NCBI RefSeq assembly: GCF_013085465.1
Contig: NZ_CP049838.1
Span: 9,052,001 to 9,116,000, forward strand
Length of the DNA stretch: 64,000 nucleotides
Source of the DNA: Streptomyces asoensis
GTDB taxonomy: Bacteria; Actinomycetota; Actinomycetes; Streptomycetales; Streptomycetaceae
Direction of reading: 5' to 3'
The translations under genes were made by a program, and so were the position numbers. Shown in pieces: positions 1-8,295 of the stretch; positions within the stretch are counted from its first letter, which is position 1, and each line of letters opens with the position of its first letter. The notes below the pieces were generated by a model that worked only from the letters and a program-made list of their open reading frames with translations, had not been told where the DNA came from and made no database searches.

Positions 1-435
1 GTTCGACATCAGATACGGCGTGAGCACGATCCCGCGCAGCACCGCCGACTGGGTCAGCCGCTGAAGCAGTACGGCGATCGCCAGCGCCGAGACCGTCTGC
101 ACCCCGATGTTGATGACCACGTAGGCGACCGTGACCCGGAGGGAGCTCCAGAAGATCGGGTCGTGCACCATGCGCACGTAGTTGTCGAAGCCCACCCATT
201 CCGCCGGGGTGAGCAGGTTGAAGCGGGTGAAGCTCAGGTAGATCCCGCGCAGCGTCGGCCAGAGCAGGAAGACGACGAATCCCAGCAGGGCCGGCGCGAT
301 GAACACGGCGGCGAGCCGCCCGTCACCCCGGCTCTCGCCCGTCCCCGGCCGCCGGTCCGTCCTCGACTTGGTCGCGGTCCGCTCGGCGCCGCCCGGTGGC
401 AGGCGCGACGGTGGGCTGCTGGAGGCGATGGTCAT
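1..435 (-). CDS. Sugar ABC transporter permease, MalF/UgpA type (5' part only)
   Basis: This is the N-terminal 145 codons of a CUT1-family inner-membrane permease; the rest lies beyond the left edge. The ATG at 435 is preceded by GGGAG on the minus strand. A Pro/Arg-rich cytoplasmic tail of about 40 residues leads into a first membrane helix (about 42-62, containing AVFIAPALLGFVVF), then the periplasmic segment with LTPAEWVGFDNYVRMV, typical of MalF-like permeases, and a second helix around 85-110. The family forms heterodimers that import sugars with a lipoprotein receptor and an ATPase. Here it is divergent from a ROK regulator 175 bp away, the usual arrangement for a sugar-responsive importer. 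The substrate cannot be told from this fragment. Confidence 0.9.
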   Translation of the reverse strand, partial: MTIASSSPPSRLPPGGAERTATKSRTDRRPGTGESRGDGRLAAVFIAPALLGFVVFLLWPTLRGIYLSFTRFNLLTPAEWVGFDNYVRMVHDPIFWSSLRVTVAYVVINIGVQTVSALAIAVLLQRLTQSAVLRGIVLTPYLMSN

Positions 436-478
436 CGTGAGACTCCCTTGTCCGCGGCGGCTCGTCCTCGGGCACTTA

Positions 479-531
479 CTTTTGTGGCGGAAGAATCCAG
501 CCGTCAAGGGGTCGGTGAACATCTTTTGTGG
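479..531. promoter_or_regulatory. Divergent intergenic region with a 9-bp direct repeat
   Basis: Two copies of CTTTTGTGG sit at 479-487 and 523-531, 44 bp apart, in the relatively A/T-rich gap between the permease start (435) and the ROK start (610). Their placement suggests half-sites for the neighbouring ROK protein or parts of the divergent promoters. This is inference; no inverted symmetry was found. Confidence 0.35.
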
Positions 532-609
532 AGGCCGCGCGGCCCGTATGGTGACCTAGATACTTCCAAGGCAAAAAGAAATCGGCGAGCGTGTGGGAGT
601 CTGACCCTC

Positions 610-1770
610 ATGACCACAGGTACTGCCAGCTGGCTGCCGCTGAGCCCGGGGGAGCGCTCGGTCGCCATCGAGGTGCTCGTCCACGGCCCGCTCTCGCGCA
701 CCGACCTCGCGCGGCGGCTCAACCTCTCCGCCGGCAGCCTCACCCGGCTGACCAAACCGCTGATCGAGTCGGGACTGCTGGTCGAGGTGCCCGACGGGGG
801 CATCGCGGTGGAGACACGGCAGGGGCGCCCCTCGCAGCCGCTCGACGTGGTCGCCCAGTCCCGCTCCTTCATCGGCTTCAAGATCACCGGTGACATGGTG
901 TACGGCGTCGTCACCACCCTGCGCAGCGACATCGTCGCCCGTCACGACCGCCCGCTCACCACGCACGACCCCGAAGAGGTCGTCGCGCTGCTGGGTGAGA
1001 TGACCGACGAACTGGCCCGTGCCCATCCCGGCCTCGCCGGGATCGGCATCGGGGTGGGCGGGCGCGTCGAGGACCGCGCGCTGGTCGGGGAGTCGCCCTT
1101 CCTGGGGTGGCGGGACATCCCGCTGGCCGCACTGGTCGAGGAGCGCACCGGGCTGCCCGTGGTCCTGGAGAACGACGTCGCCGCTCTGGTGGAGGCCGAG
1201 ACCTGGTTCGGCGCGGGGCGCGGGCTCGACCGGTTCGTGGTCCTCACCATCGGTGCGGGCTTCGGCTACGGCCTGGTCCTCTCGGGCAGGCGGGTGCCCT
1301 GTGTCGAGGAGGACGGCGGCTTCGGCCGGCACATCATCATCGACCCCAGCGGTCCACTCACCCCCGACGGGGAGCGTGGCAGCGCCGTCTCGCTGCTGAC
1401 CATCCCCAGCATCCGCTACCAGGTGCAGGCCGCCACCGGCCGTGAGCACACGTACGAGGAGATCCTCGCCCTGGCCGCGGCCGGGGAGCCCATGCCCGCC
1501 CGCGTCGTCGACGAGGCGGCCCGCGCGCTGGGCACCCTGATCGCGCAGATCGCCAACTTCGTCATGCCGCAGAAGGTCCTGCTGGCCGGTGAGGGGGTCG
1601 GCCTGATGGACGTCGGCGGGGCGACGGTGGAGGCCGCCGTCCGCGCCCACCGGCATCCGCTGGCCGTCCCGGTGGCCCTGGAGACCAAGGTGTCGGACTT
1701 CCACGACTGGGCGCGCGGCGCCGCCGTGCTGGCCATTCAGGTGCTGGTCCTGGGGGCGGCGGAGGGGTGA
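610..1770 (+). CDS. ROK-family transcriptional regulator
   Basis: A 386-residue ROK repressor, probably controlling the divergent sugar importer. The ATG at 610 has GGGAG upstream. Residues about 15-65 form a MarR-like winged helix (LSRTDLARRLNLSAGSLTRLTKPLIESGLL). The C-terminal two thirds form the sugar-kinase-like fold, with GIGIGVGGRV, VVLENDVAALVEAE and LTIGAGFGYGLV. The usual ROK zinc motif CxCGxxGCxE is not present in the region after DGGFGRHIIID; that stretch has no cysteines, so it may bind ligand without structural zinc. An open frame extends upstream to 163, but its composition and the ribosome site favour 610. Confidence 0.92.
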   Translation: MTTGTASWLPLSPGERSVAIEVLVHGPLSRTDLARRLNLSAGSLTRLTKPLIESGLLVEVPDGGIAVETRQGRPSQPLDVVAQSRSFIGFKITGDMVYGVVTTLRSDIVARHDRPLTTHDPEEVVALLGEMTDELARAHPGLAGIGIGVGGRVEDRALVGESPFLGWRDIPLAALVEERTGLPVVLENDVAALVEAETWFGAGRGLDRFVVLTIGAGFGYGLVLSGRRVPCVEEDGGFGRHIIIDPSGPLTPDGERGSAVSLLTIPSIRYQVQAATGREHTYEEILALAAAGEPMPARVVDEAARALGTLIAQIANFVMPQKVLLAGEGVGLMDVGGATVEAAVRAHRHPLAVPVALETKVSDFHDWARGAAVLAIQVLVLGAAEG

Positions 1771-1794
1771 ACGGCGTTTTGGGGGTTGACAGAT

Positions 1795-1816
1795 GGACGT
1801 GATCAGTAACACGTCC
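1795..1816. promoter_or_regulatory. 7-bp inverted repeat with 8-nt spacer
   Basis: GGACGTG (1795-1801) and CACGTCC (1810-1816) form a perfect inverted repeat around ATCAGTAA, just after a TTGACA hexamer at 1786-1791. It lies 25 bp after the ROK stop and 65 bp before a small gene. It could be an operator on that gene's promoter or a weak terminator for the ROK gene; there is no T-run, so I favour an operator. Confidence 0.4.
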
Positions 1817-1881
1817 GTTATGTCCTATTCATTCGTGATGACTCACGCGGCCTTCACTTCCGAAGCCGTAAGCTTCACGCC

Positions 1882-2052
1882 ATGTCCACCACTGTTGAAT
1901 CCCTCTCCGAGCGATCGGCCGCAGAGGTCAACGAGGAGATCCGGGCCCTGTGGCTCCGGTCGGGCGGGACACTGAGCGTCGAGCAGCGTGCGGAATACCA
2001 GCGGCTCGTCCTGGAGTGGGCCGCCGCTCCGTCCTCCGTCGAAGCGGCCTGA
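1882..2052 (+). CDS. Small acidic protein of unknown function (56 aa)
   Basis: Short open frame with strong G/C third-position bias. The product starts MSTTVESLSERSAAEVNEEI and has two amphipathic helical stretches (EVNEEIRALWLRS and SVEQRAEYQRLVLEWAAA). There is no signal peptide or membrane segment. No Shine-Dalgarno is visible, but TAAGCT at 1869-1874 lies exactly 7 nt before the ATG, the layout of an actinobacterial leaderless transcript. I do not recognise a function. It could be a small regulatory or partner protein; the composition and codon use make it likely to be translated. Confidence 0.55.
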   Translation: MSTTVESLSERSAAEVNEEIRALWLRSGGTLSVEQRAEYQRLVLEWAAAPSSVEAA

Positions 2053-2112
2053 CAACCACCCGGCCGCGGGGCCGCCCGACAGCGGCGCCCCGCACCGGGC
2101 ACCCCCCAGCCG

Positions 2113-3504
2113 TCACCCCCATGTCGCCGAGTAGTGCCGCTGGTAGGCCTTGCGGTCCTGCTCGGCGCGGAAGTACCGGGTCGCGACGAGGGCGACCATA
2201 CTGCCCGCGATGACCAGCAGACCGGGGCCGATGTTCCTGGGGTCGGTCAGCCGGGCGGCGAGGGTCTCGCTGACTCCGGTCGCCGTCACGGGAGTGGTCG
2301 TGCCCGGCGAGGCCGCGCCCGGGGAGAGCCCCGCCTGGGTGGAGGAGGCGGACGGCGCGGGATCGGCGGACGACGTGGACGCGCCGGCGTTGTCGGAGGG
2401 GGCGGCCACGATCAGCTGCACGCCGAGCTGCGCCAGCGCCCTGGTCACCGGCTGGAAGAACGTCGTCCCTCCGGTGGTGCAGTCGCCGCTGCCGCCCGAG
2501 GTGACCCCGAGCGCGATGCCGTCCGAGAACATCGGGCCCCCGCTGTCGCCCGGTTCGGCGCAGACGGTCGTCTCGATCAGCCCGCTGACCGTGCCCTCCG
2601 GGTAGTTCACCGTCGCGTCCAGACCGGTGACCTCGCCGTCACGCAACCCGCTGGTGCTGCCGCTGCGGAACACCCGCTGGCCGACGGCCGCGTCGCCGGT
2701 GCCCGTGATCCGCACCCCGTTGCCGTTGCCGATGGCCACCACGTCGGCGCCCGCGCCGGCCTTGCCGCTCGCGTACTGCACCAGGGAGAAGTCGCCGCCG
2801 GGGAAGTTGGAGTTCACCGTCTGGCCCACCTGCTGCTTGGCCTGGTTGTCCGCGAACCAGGTGGACCCGGTGGGCCCGCAGTGCCCGGCGGTGAGGATGA
2901 AGTCGTTCGTTCCGTTGGTCACGTTGAAGCCGGCCGAACAGCGTCCACCGGTCGACAGGATCGGCAGGGCGCCGTTGATCCGGGTGGTGAACTCGCCGGT
3001 GGTGCGCTCCATGCGGACGAAGCTGCCGATGCCGGAGGCCGTCTGCGTCAGCTGTGACCAGTTGGTGGCCGACACGGTGCTGTCGGCCTGCACGACGATC
3101 TGGTTCGTCCGGTAGTCCATCACCCAGGCGGTGCCGGGCACCTTCGGCGCCGAACGCAAGGTGTCCGTGGCCGACTTGAGCTCGTTCATGCTGTGCGAGA
3201 CGACCTTGGCCTCGGCGCCCGCCGCCCGGACGGTGTCGGCCGTCTCCTCGTCGGTGACGGCGACGACCGGGCGCCCGTCGGCATCGAGCCAGGTGCCCGC
3301 CGTGCGCGAGGTGCCGAGTTTCTTGACGAGGGCCGTCCCCGGATTCGTGACGACGGACTCCGCCGCGCTGCGCGGCGCCGCGGCCGTGCCGCCCGGCTCG
3401 CTCGCCATGGCCGCCTGCGTGACCATGGCCCCTCCCAGGAGGAGTCCGCCGACGGCCGCCAGCCGTGTCACTCGCCGGACGGTCCGTCGTCGTACATGCC
3501 TCAT
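2113..3504 (-). CDS. Streptogrisin-like S1 serine protease with C-terminal membrane anchor
   Basis: A 463-residue secreted proprotease. A twin-basic signal peptide (about 1-34) is followed by a propeptide to about 178 and a chymotrypsin-fold catalytic domain. The triad is visible: His208 in LTAGHC, Asp238 in GGDFSLVQY and Ser321 in GDSGGPMF. Cysteine pairs 189/209 and 315/342 match the usual two disulfides. After the domain (about 365) comes a Ser/Ala/Pro/Thr linker, then a single membrane helix (about 427-443) and a basic/aromatic cytoplasmic tail, so the enzyme is probably anchored on the outer face of the membrane. Soluble streptogrisins lack this tail. The ATG at 3504 was chosen because GGGAG lies 7 nt upstream; a frame back to 3543 has no such site. 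Confidence 0.9.
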   Translation of the reverse strand: MRHVRRRTVRRVTRLAAVGGLLLGGAMVTQAAMASEPGGTAAAPRSAAESVVTNPGTALVKKLGTSRTAGTWLDADGRPVVAVTDEETADTVRAAGAEAKVVSHSMNELKSATDTLRSAPKVPGTAWVMDYRTNQIVVQADSTVSATNWSQLTQTASGIGSFVRMERTTGEFTTRINGALPILSTGGRCSAGFNVTNGTNDFILTAGHCGPTGSTWFADNQAKQQVGQTVNSNFPGGDFSLVQYASGKAGAGADVVAIGNGNGVRITGTGDAAVGQRVFRSGSTSGLRDGEVTGLDATVNYPEGTVSGLIETTVCAEPGDSGGPMFSDGIALGVTSGGSGDCTTGGTTFFQPVTRALAQLGVQLIVAAPSDNAGASTSSADPAPSASSTQAGLSPGAASPGTTTPVTATGVSETLAARLTDPRNIGPGLLVIAGSMVALVATRYFRAEQDRKAYQRHYSATWG

Positions 3505-3623
3505 GTCATGGCTCCCGAAACCCCGAACGCACGGCCTCAACACCGCGGGGCGCTCCGGTCGTTGAGTGCCCTCACCTCCATACGTGCGAGGACCCCGCAG
3601 CGTTCAGCGCGGAGATGATCACC

Positions 3624-4457
3624 TCAGGGTTTGCGTGCCACCCCGCCGAACATCGCCACCTCGTCCGGTTCGGCCCCGCCCGCGATGTCCTCCGGGCGCC
3701 AGCGCGAGCAGGACACCACGCCCGGTTCCAGCAGCTCCAGGCCGTCGAAGAAGCGGGCCACGTCCTTCGGTGTGCGCTGGGTCAGCTTCGGCGTGCCGTG
3801 CTCGTTCCAGAACGTGACGGCCTCGTCCACGTCGGGCATCGCCGGGCTGGTGATGGTGTGCGACAGCACCAGACGGCTGCCCGCGGGCAGCCGGTCGACC
3901 AGCCGCCGCACCAGGCCGTACGGGTCCTCGTCGTCGCCGATGAAGATGATCACGCCGAGCAGCATCAGCGCGACGGGCGCGTCGAAGTCCAGCGTCTTCG
4001 CGGCGTGTTCGAGGAGCGCGTCGACGTTGCGCAGGTCCTCGTCGAGATAGTCGGTGCGGCCCTCCGGCGTGCTGGTGAGCAGGGCGCGGGCGTGCGCCAG
4101 GACCAGCGGGTCGTTGTCGACGTAGACGGTCCGGGAATCCGGGGCGAGACGCTGCGCGACCTCGTGCGTGTTGTCCGCGGTGGGCAGCCCGGTCCCGATG
4201 TCGAGGAACTGCCGGATACCGGCCTCGGTCACCAGGTGCTTCACGGCCCGGCCCAGGAAGAGCCGGTCGGCGCGGGCGTATGCGCCGATGCCCGGATGTA
4301 ACTCCCGGATCCGGTCGCCGGTGGCCCGGTCGACCTCGTAGTTGTCCCTGCCGCCGAGCCAGTAGTTCCAGATGCGGGCGGTGTGCGGCCGGGTGGTGTC
4401 GATACGGAGGTGCGACGACTGGGCGGCGGCGTCGACGGTCGGCGCGTTCTCGGTCAC
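3624..4457 (-). CDS. SAM-dependent methyltransferase (PF04672/DUF574-like), contains TTA codon
   Basis: A 277-residue protein of the actinobacterial S-adenosyl methyltransferase family PF04672. The N-terminal signature IWNYWLGGRDNYEVDR (about 29-44) and the SAM loop FLDIGTGLPTADNTHEV (about 84-100), followed by VYVDNDPLVLAHARALL, are diagnostic. Length matches the family (about 270). The substrate is unknown; members are abundant in Streptomyces, often beside DUF397 or XRE genes, which are absent here. The GTG start at 4457 has AGGAG 7 nt upstream. Leu53 is encoded by TTA (4299-4301), the rare codon read by the developmental tRNA bldA, so translation may be restricted to late growth. Confidence 0.88.
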   Translation of the reverse strand: MTENAPTVDAAAQSSHLRIDTTRPHTARIWNYWLGGRDNYEVDRATGDRIRELHPGIGAYARADRLFLGRAVKHLVTEAGIRQFLDIGTGLPTADNTHEVAQRLAPDSRTVYVDNDPLVLAHARALLTSTPEGRTDYLDEDLRNVDALLEHAAKTLDFDAPVALMLLGVIIFIGDDEDPYGLVRRLVDRLPAGSRLVLSHTITSPAMPDVDEAVTFWNEHGTPKLTQRTPKDVARFFDGLELLEPGVVSCSRWRPEDIAGGAEPDEVAMFGGVARKP

Positions 4458-4507
4458 GGGTCGGCTCCTGTACGGAAGAAGGGGAGCGGGAAGTAACAAC
4501 CAGCAAT

Positions 4508-5542
4508 CTAGACGGGCGAGTTGAGCTGCGCGGACCGTCCACCCGATTCCGTCGCGGGCCCGAGCCGCGCCCAGCTCCGCTCGTCGCCCCACACCGCTGC
4601 CGCGCCGGTGTAGGGGCGCAGCAGCGCGGTCAGCGCCGGGTCGCCGCGGCCGTTGAGTTCGTCGGAGGCGATCCGGCGGGCGATGCCGGCCAGGAAGTCG
4701 GCGAGCTGCACCCGCGCGTCGAGCCGCGAGACGACGAGCCGGAGCCCGGCCAGGCGGATGCCCCGCACCCGGGCCGCACCCTCGATCCAGGCGATCCGCT
4801 CCGGGGTGAGCATGTTCTGCCGGTCGTGCGCGAGCCGAACCGGACGCCCGCCGGCGCTCCAATGGGCGGCCGTGTGCAGGATCGAGGGCAGCAGGGGATT
4901 GAGGACCGGGGTCAGCACGAACGGCCCGTCCTGGATTCCGGCCCGGTAGGCGAGCGCGCGGGAGCGTTCCGCCGCGAGCCGCGAGAGCGTCTCGGCCGCC
5001 GCTGTCCCCGGATATCGCTGCCGCAGTTCTTCGAGCGTACGGAAGAAATGCTCGACGGGCGTGTCCGGTTCACCTTCGTGGCGCACCCACAGCAATTGGT
5101 TGGCCGCCTCCAGGAAGTGTTTCCATTCCGCTTCGGTGAAAGTCCGCCGCCCGTGCCGGAACAGCGGGACGGCCGCCTCGGGGTCGCCGAGCAGCAGGTC
5201 GGCGGCCCGGTCCACGACGAAGAAGGACTTCTCGACGAGGTGCACGTGGGCGTGCCCGTACAGCGGTCCCGATACCGAGAGCAGCCATTCCAGAACCGCC
5301 CGGTGTTTCTCCCGGAGCAGATGGTTCGCCTTGTACTCCTCGGCGGGCGAACGGATCCGGTTCCGGATCTCCTGTACATGTCCGGCGGCGGATTCGGCCG
5401 AGAGCAGCACACTCGCGTGGGCGAACACGTCCGTGTTTCCGCCGGTGAGGTTCTCGCCGTCCGAACCCGACTCGTCGCAGGCGATCTCCGGGATGCCGCC
5501 GGCGTCCGCCACAACTGTCCCGTTCGCGTGATCCCAGGTCAC
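4508..5542 (-). CDS. DUF3800-like protein of unknown function
   Basis: A 344-residue soluble protein. The early motif [27 protein letters not shown] (about 20-45) resembles the acidic DESG motif of DUF3800, a family with an RNase H-like fold, but I cannot confirm the catalytic set. The rest is largely helical, with [22 protein letters not shown] and [32 protein letters not shown] segments; the last ends in a strand near a paired Asp, as expected for such a fold. The GTG at 5542 has AGGGGG 7 nt upstream. It starts only 25 bp from the divergent C-S lyase gene, so the two promoters must overlap. Function unknown. Confidence 0.75.
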   Translation of the reverse strand: MTWDHANGTVVADAGGIPEIACDESGSDGENLTGGNTDVFAHASVLLSAESAAGHVQEIRNRIRSPAEEYKANHLLREKHRAVLEWLLSVSGPLYGHAHVHLVEKSFFVVDRAADLLLGDPEAAVPLFRHGRRTFTEAEWKHFLEAANQLLWVRHEGEPDTPVEHFFRTLEELRQRYPGTAAAETLSRLAAERSRALAYRAGIQDGPFVLTPVLNPLLPSILHTAAHWSAGGRPVRLAHDRQNMLTPERIAWIEGAARVRGIRLAGLRLVVSRLDARVQLADFLAGIARRIASDELNGRGDPALTALLRPYTGAAAVWGDERSWARLGPATESGGRSAQLNSPV

Positions 5543-5567
5543 ACCACAGCCCCCTATCTTGTGCCCC

Positions 5568-6746
5568 ATGACCAGGATCCCGCACGAGACGCCCGGTGAG
5601 GCAAACCCTTTGCAGGCCCTCACACTCGACCGGCTCCGATGTCGTACGAGCATGAAGTGGCGCACCTATCCGGCCGACGTCCTTCCGCTGTGGGTCGCGG
5701 AGATGGACGTGCCCCTCGCCGAGCCGGTGGTCGCGGCGGTGACGCAGGCCCTGGCGCTCGGTGACACCGGCTATCCGGCGGGCACGGCCTACGCCGAGGC
5801 GCTGGCCCTGTTCGCCGCGAAGCGGTGGGCCTGGGACGGGCTCGCGGTCGAGCGGACGGCGATCGTGCCCGATGTGATGCTGGGCGTCGTCGAGATGCTG
5901 AAGCTGGTGACAGGACCCGGCGATCCGGTGGTCGTCAACCCACCCGTGTACCCGCCGTTCTTCCAGTTCGTCGCGCACATGGACCGGCGGATCGCCGAGG
6001 CGCCCCTCGGCGCGGACGGCCGACTGGACCTCGCCGTTCTGGAGGACGCGTACCGGCGCGCCGTCTTTGGCGGTGGCCGCGCCGCGCACCTGCTGTGCAG
6101 CCCGCACAACCCGACCGGCACCGTGCACACCGCCCGGGAACTGGCCGCCGTGGCCGCGCTCGCCCGGCGGTACGGCGTCCGGGTGGTCGTCGACGAGATC
6201 CACGCGCCGCTGACCGCCCCGGGGGGCGACTTCGTGCCCTGGCTCGCCGTCCCCGGCGCGGAGAACGGCCTGTCGCTGATGTCGGCCTCCAAGGGGTGGA
6301 ACCTGGCCGGGCTCAAGGCGGCCCTGGCCGTCGCGGGCCCCGAGGCGGCGGCCGACCTGGCCCTGCTGCCCGAGGAGGTGTCCCACGGACCGAGCCACGT
6401 CGGCGTGCTGGCGCACACCGCCGCCCTGCTCGAGGGCACGGGGTGGCTGGACGCCCTGCTGGCGGGCCTCGACGACAACCGGCGCCTGCTCACCGCCCTG
6501 CTGGCCGAGCACCTGCCCGGCGTCCGGTATCGGCCGGGGGACGCCACCTATCTCGCCTGGCTCGACTGCCGGGCACTGGGCCTCGGGGACGATCCGGCCG
6601 CGGTCTTCCTGGAGCGGGGGCGGGTCGCCCTCAGCTGTGGGCTCGACTTCGGCACGGGCGGGGCCGGGCACGTCCGTCTGAACATCGCCACCTCGCCGGA
6701 GATCCTCACCGAAGGTGTACGGCGGATGACGGCCGCCCTTCGCTGA
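5568..6746 (+). CDS. PatB/MalY-family PLP-dependent C-S lyase (cystathionine beta-lyase type)
   Basis: A 392-residue fold-type I aminotransferase-class enzyme that probably cleaves C-S bonds of cystathionine or related cysteine conjugates to pyruvate, ammonia and a thiol. The family hallmark [25 protein letters not shown] is at about 30-54, the substrate loop [10 protein letters not shown] at 178-187, the PLP-ring Asp209 in [10 protein letters not shown] and the Schiff-base Lys242 in [12 protein letters not shown]. The ATG at 5568 has no Shine-Dalgarno, but TATCTT at 5555-5560 lies 7 nt upstream, consistent with leaderless transcription. A strong terminator follows. The gene is single and divergent from the DUF3800-like gene. 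Confidence 0.9.
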   Translation: MTRIPHETPGEANPLQALTLDRLRCRTSMKWRTYPADVLPLWVAEMDVPLAEPVVAAVTQALALGDTGYPAGTAYAEALALFAAKRWAWDGLAVERTAIVPDVMLGVVEMLKLVTGPGDPVVVNPPVYPPFFQFVAHMDRRIAEAPLGADGRLDLAVLEDAYRRAVFGGGRAAHLLCSPHNPTGTVHTARELAAVAALARRYGVRVVVDEIHAPLTAPGGDFVPWLAVPGAENGLSLMSASKGWNLAGLKAALAVAGPEAAADLALLPEEVSHGPSHVGVLAHTAALLEGTGWLDALLAGLDDNRRLLTALLAEHLPGVRYRPGDATYLAWLDCRALGLGDDPAAVFLERGRVALSCGLDFGTGGAGHVRLNIATSPEILTEGVRRMTAALR

Positions 6747-6767
6747 GCCGCAGGTCTTCCCGCCCGA

Positions 6768-6804
6768 CCACCGCCCCACCGGAGCTCCTCCGGTGGGGCG
6801 GTGG
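6768..6804 (+). terminator. Strong hairpin terminator
   Basis: CCACCGCCCCACCGGAG (6768-6784) and CTCCGGTGGGGCGGTGG (6788-6804) form a perfect 17-bp stem with a 3-nt loop, starting 21 bp after the lyase stop and followed by CGTTTCTG. Confidence 0.9.
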
Positions 6805-6877
6805 CGTTTCTGTGCGAGGCGCGTGACAGGTACTCCACAGCGCCCGTGTCACGGTCTCGCAATGTCCCAGCCATGTC

Positions 6878-6907
6878 TTGACATACGGCTGAAACCGTTC
6901 GTAGCTT
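6878..6907 (+). promoter_or_regulatory. Sigma-70-type promoter of the glucarate operon
   Basis: TTGACA at 6878-6883 and TAGCTT at 6902-6907, separated by 18 bp, give a near-consensus vegetative promoter. The predicted transcription start is near 6913, just before the palindrome at 6924-6946. Confidence 0.7.
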
Positions 6908-6923
6908 GGGCGCCTAAATTTAG

Positions 6924-6946
6924 ATTCGTGAAGCGAGTTCACGAAT
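6924..6946. promoter_or_regulatory. 23-bp palindromic operator
   Basis: ATTCGTGAA (6924-6932) and TTCACGAAT (6938-6946) are perfect 9-bp arms around GCGAG. The site lies between the predicted transcription start and the ATG at 6964, the usual place for a repressor block. A second small palindrome, CTAAATTTAG, is at 6914-6923. No regulator gene is adjacent, so the cognate protein (GntR, LacI or IclR type) must be encoded elsewhere. Confidence 0.75.
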
Positions 6947-6963
6947 ATGAACGGAGTGTGCCC

Positions 6964-8295
6964 ATGGGGGATCGCCGACGAAGTCGCCGCCCGGCCGCCA
7001 CGCTTGCCGTCGCGGGACTGCTGTTCGCAACGGCCGCCTGCGGCTCCGGTTCGGACAGCGCCGGGAGCGGTGACCCGAACACCCTGGAGGTCTGGACCCG
7101 GAGCAACCCGGATCCCGCGGCCACGTACGAGCGGGTGTTCGCCGCCTTCACCAAGAAGACCGGCATCAAGATCGACTACCAGCCGGTCATCAACTTCGAC
7201 CAGCAGCTCCAGAGCCGCGCGTCCACCAAGGACCTGCCGGACGTCATGATCAACGACACGGCGCTGATGGGCAGTTACCAGAGCCAGGGTCTGCTCAAGC
7301 GGATCGACCCGGCCGACATCGCCGGCGGCGACCAGATCGACGCCAAGACCTGGGCCTCCACCGTCGGCACCGACGGGTCCCACTACGGGATCCCCTACTC
7401 CCGTCAGGCCATGACCCTGATGATCCGCAAGGACTGGCGCGAGAGGCTCGGCCTGCCGCAGCCGCGGACCTGGCAGGACATGCTCACCCTCGCCAAGGCC
7501 TTCGCCGGCGACGACCCCGACGGGGACGGCAGGAAGAACACCTACGGGATGGTCGTCCCCGGCAGCGCCCAGAACGGCTACGCCGCCTGGTGGGGCGCCA
7601 GCTTCCTGTGGCAGGGCGGCGCCCGCATCATCGAGCCCACCAAGGACGGCGGCTATCGGCCGGTTGTCGACTCGGCCGCCGCCGTACGTTCCGTCTCCTG
7701 GCTGAAGAAGAACCTCTTCTGCACGTCTGACAACGCTGTCATCCAACCGGGCGCCCTCACCGCCATCACCGGCAACGCCACCAACTTCCAGGACGGCAAC
7801 GCCGGCATGTACCTCACCGGCCCCTACAACATCGCCACATTCGACCAGGCCCTGGGCAAGGACAAGTTCGAGGTGGTGCAGGCCCCGGCCGGACCGGCAG
7901 GCAACGACGTCCTCGCGGACGGCGAGAACATCTACTTCGGCGCCAGGACCGGCAAGACCGAGCAGGAACAGGCCCTCGCCGCCTTCCTCGTCTCACCCGA
8001 GGGACAGCGTCTCGCGATGACCGGCAAGAGCCAGCCCGTCGTCCGGATCCCCGTCAACTCCACGCTCGACGCGGCGACCGTACACAGCGACCCCCGCTGG
8101 GGCGTCGTCCAGAAGGCCTACGAGGACGCCTCCGTGCAGTTCCCCAACGCGCCGGACTTCGCTCCCATCAAGCAGGACACCGCCGACGCCCTCAACGCGA
8201 TCTTCACCTACTGCGGCAGCGACGTCCGCGCCGGCCTGAAAGAACTCGACGACACCCTCGCCGGCGACCTCAAGGACCAGGACCTGTTGAAATGA
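6964..8295 (+). CDS. Extracellular solute-binding lipoprotein of CUT1 transporter (probable aldarate receptor)
   Basis: A 443-residue lipoprotein and first gene of the glucarate operon. A basic n-region and hydrophobic stretch end in the lipobox LFATAAC with Cys26 as lipidation site. The mature part is a type 1 extracellular solute-binding fold, with TLEVWTRSNPDPAATYERVFAAFTKKTGIKI near the start and the hinge-type YGIPYSRQAMTLMIRKDW. It would capture substrate outside the membrane and hand it to the two permeases that follow. GGAG precedes the ATG. The receptor's partners are two aldarate dehydratases, so D-glucarate or D-galactarate (or an oligomer carrying them) is the inferred ligand. This is unusual for CUT1 transporters, which mostly carry neutral sugars. 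Confidence 0.9.
   Translation: MGDRRRSRRPAATLAVAGLLFATAACGSGSDSAGSGDPNTLEVWTRSNPDPAATYERVFAAFTKKTGIKIDYQPVINFDQQLQSRASTKDLPDVMINDTALMGSYQSQGLLKRIDPADIAGGDQIDAKTWASTVGTDGSHYGIPYSRQAMTLMIRKDWRERLGLPQPRTWQDMLTLAKAFAGDDPDGDGRKNTYGMVVPGSAQNGYAAWWGASFLWQGGARIIEPTKDGGYRPVVDSAAAVRSVSWLKKNLFCTSDNAVIQPGALTAITGNATNFQDGNAGMYLTGPYNIATFDQALGKDKFEVVQAPAGPAGNDVLADGENIYFGARTGKTEQEQALAAFLVSPEGQRLAMTGKSQPVVRIPVNSTLDAATVHSDPRWGVVQKAYEDASVQFPNAPDFAPIKQDTADALNAIFTYCGSDVRAGLKELDDTLAGDLKDQDLLK

Noticed and set aside
548..565. Possible DasR (GlcNAc) operator near the first ROK gene
   Set aside because: Only TGGT and CTAGA are shared with the consensus and symmetry is missing.
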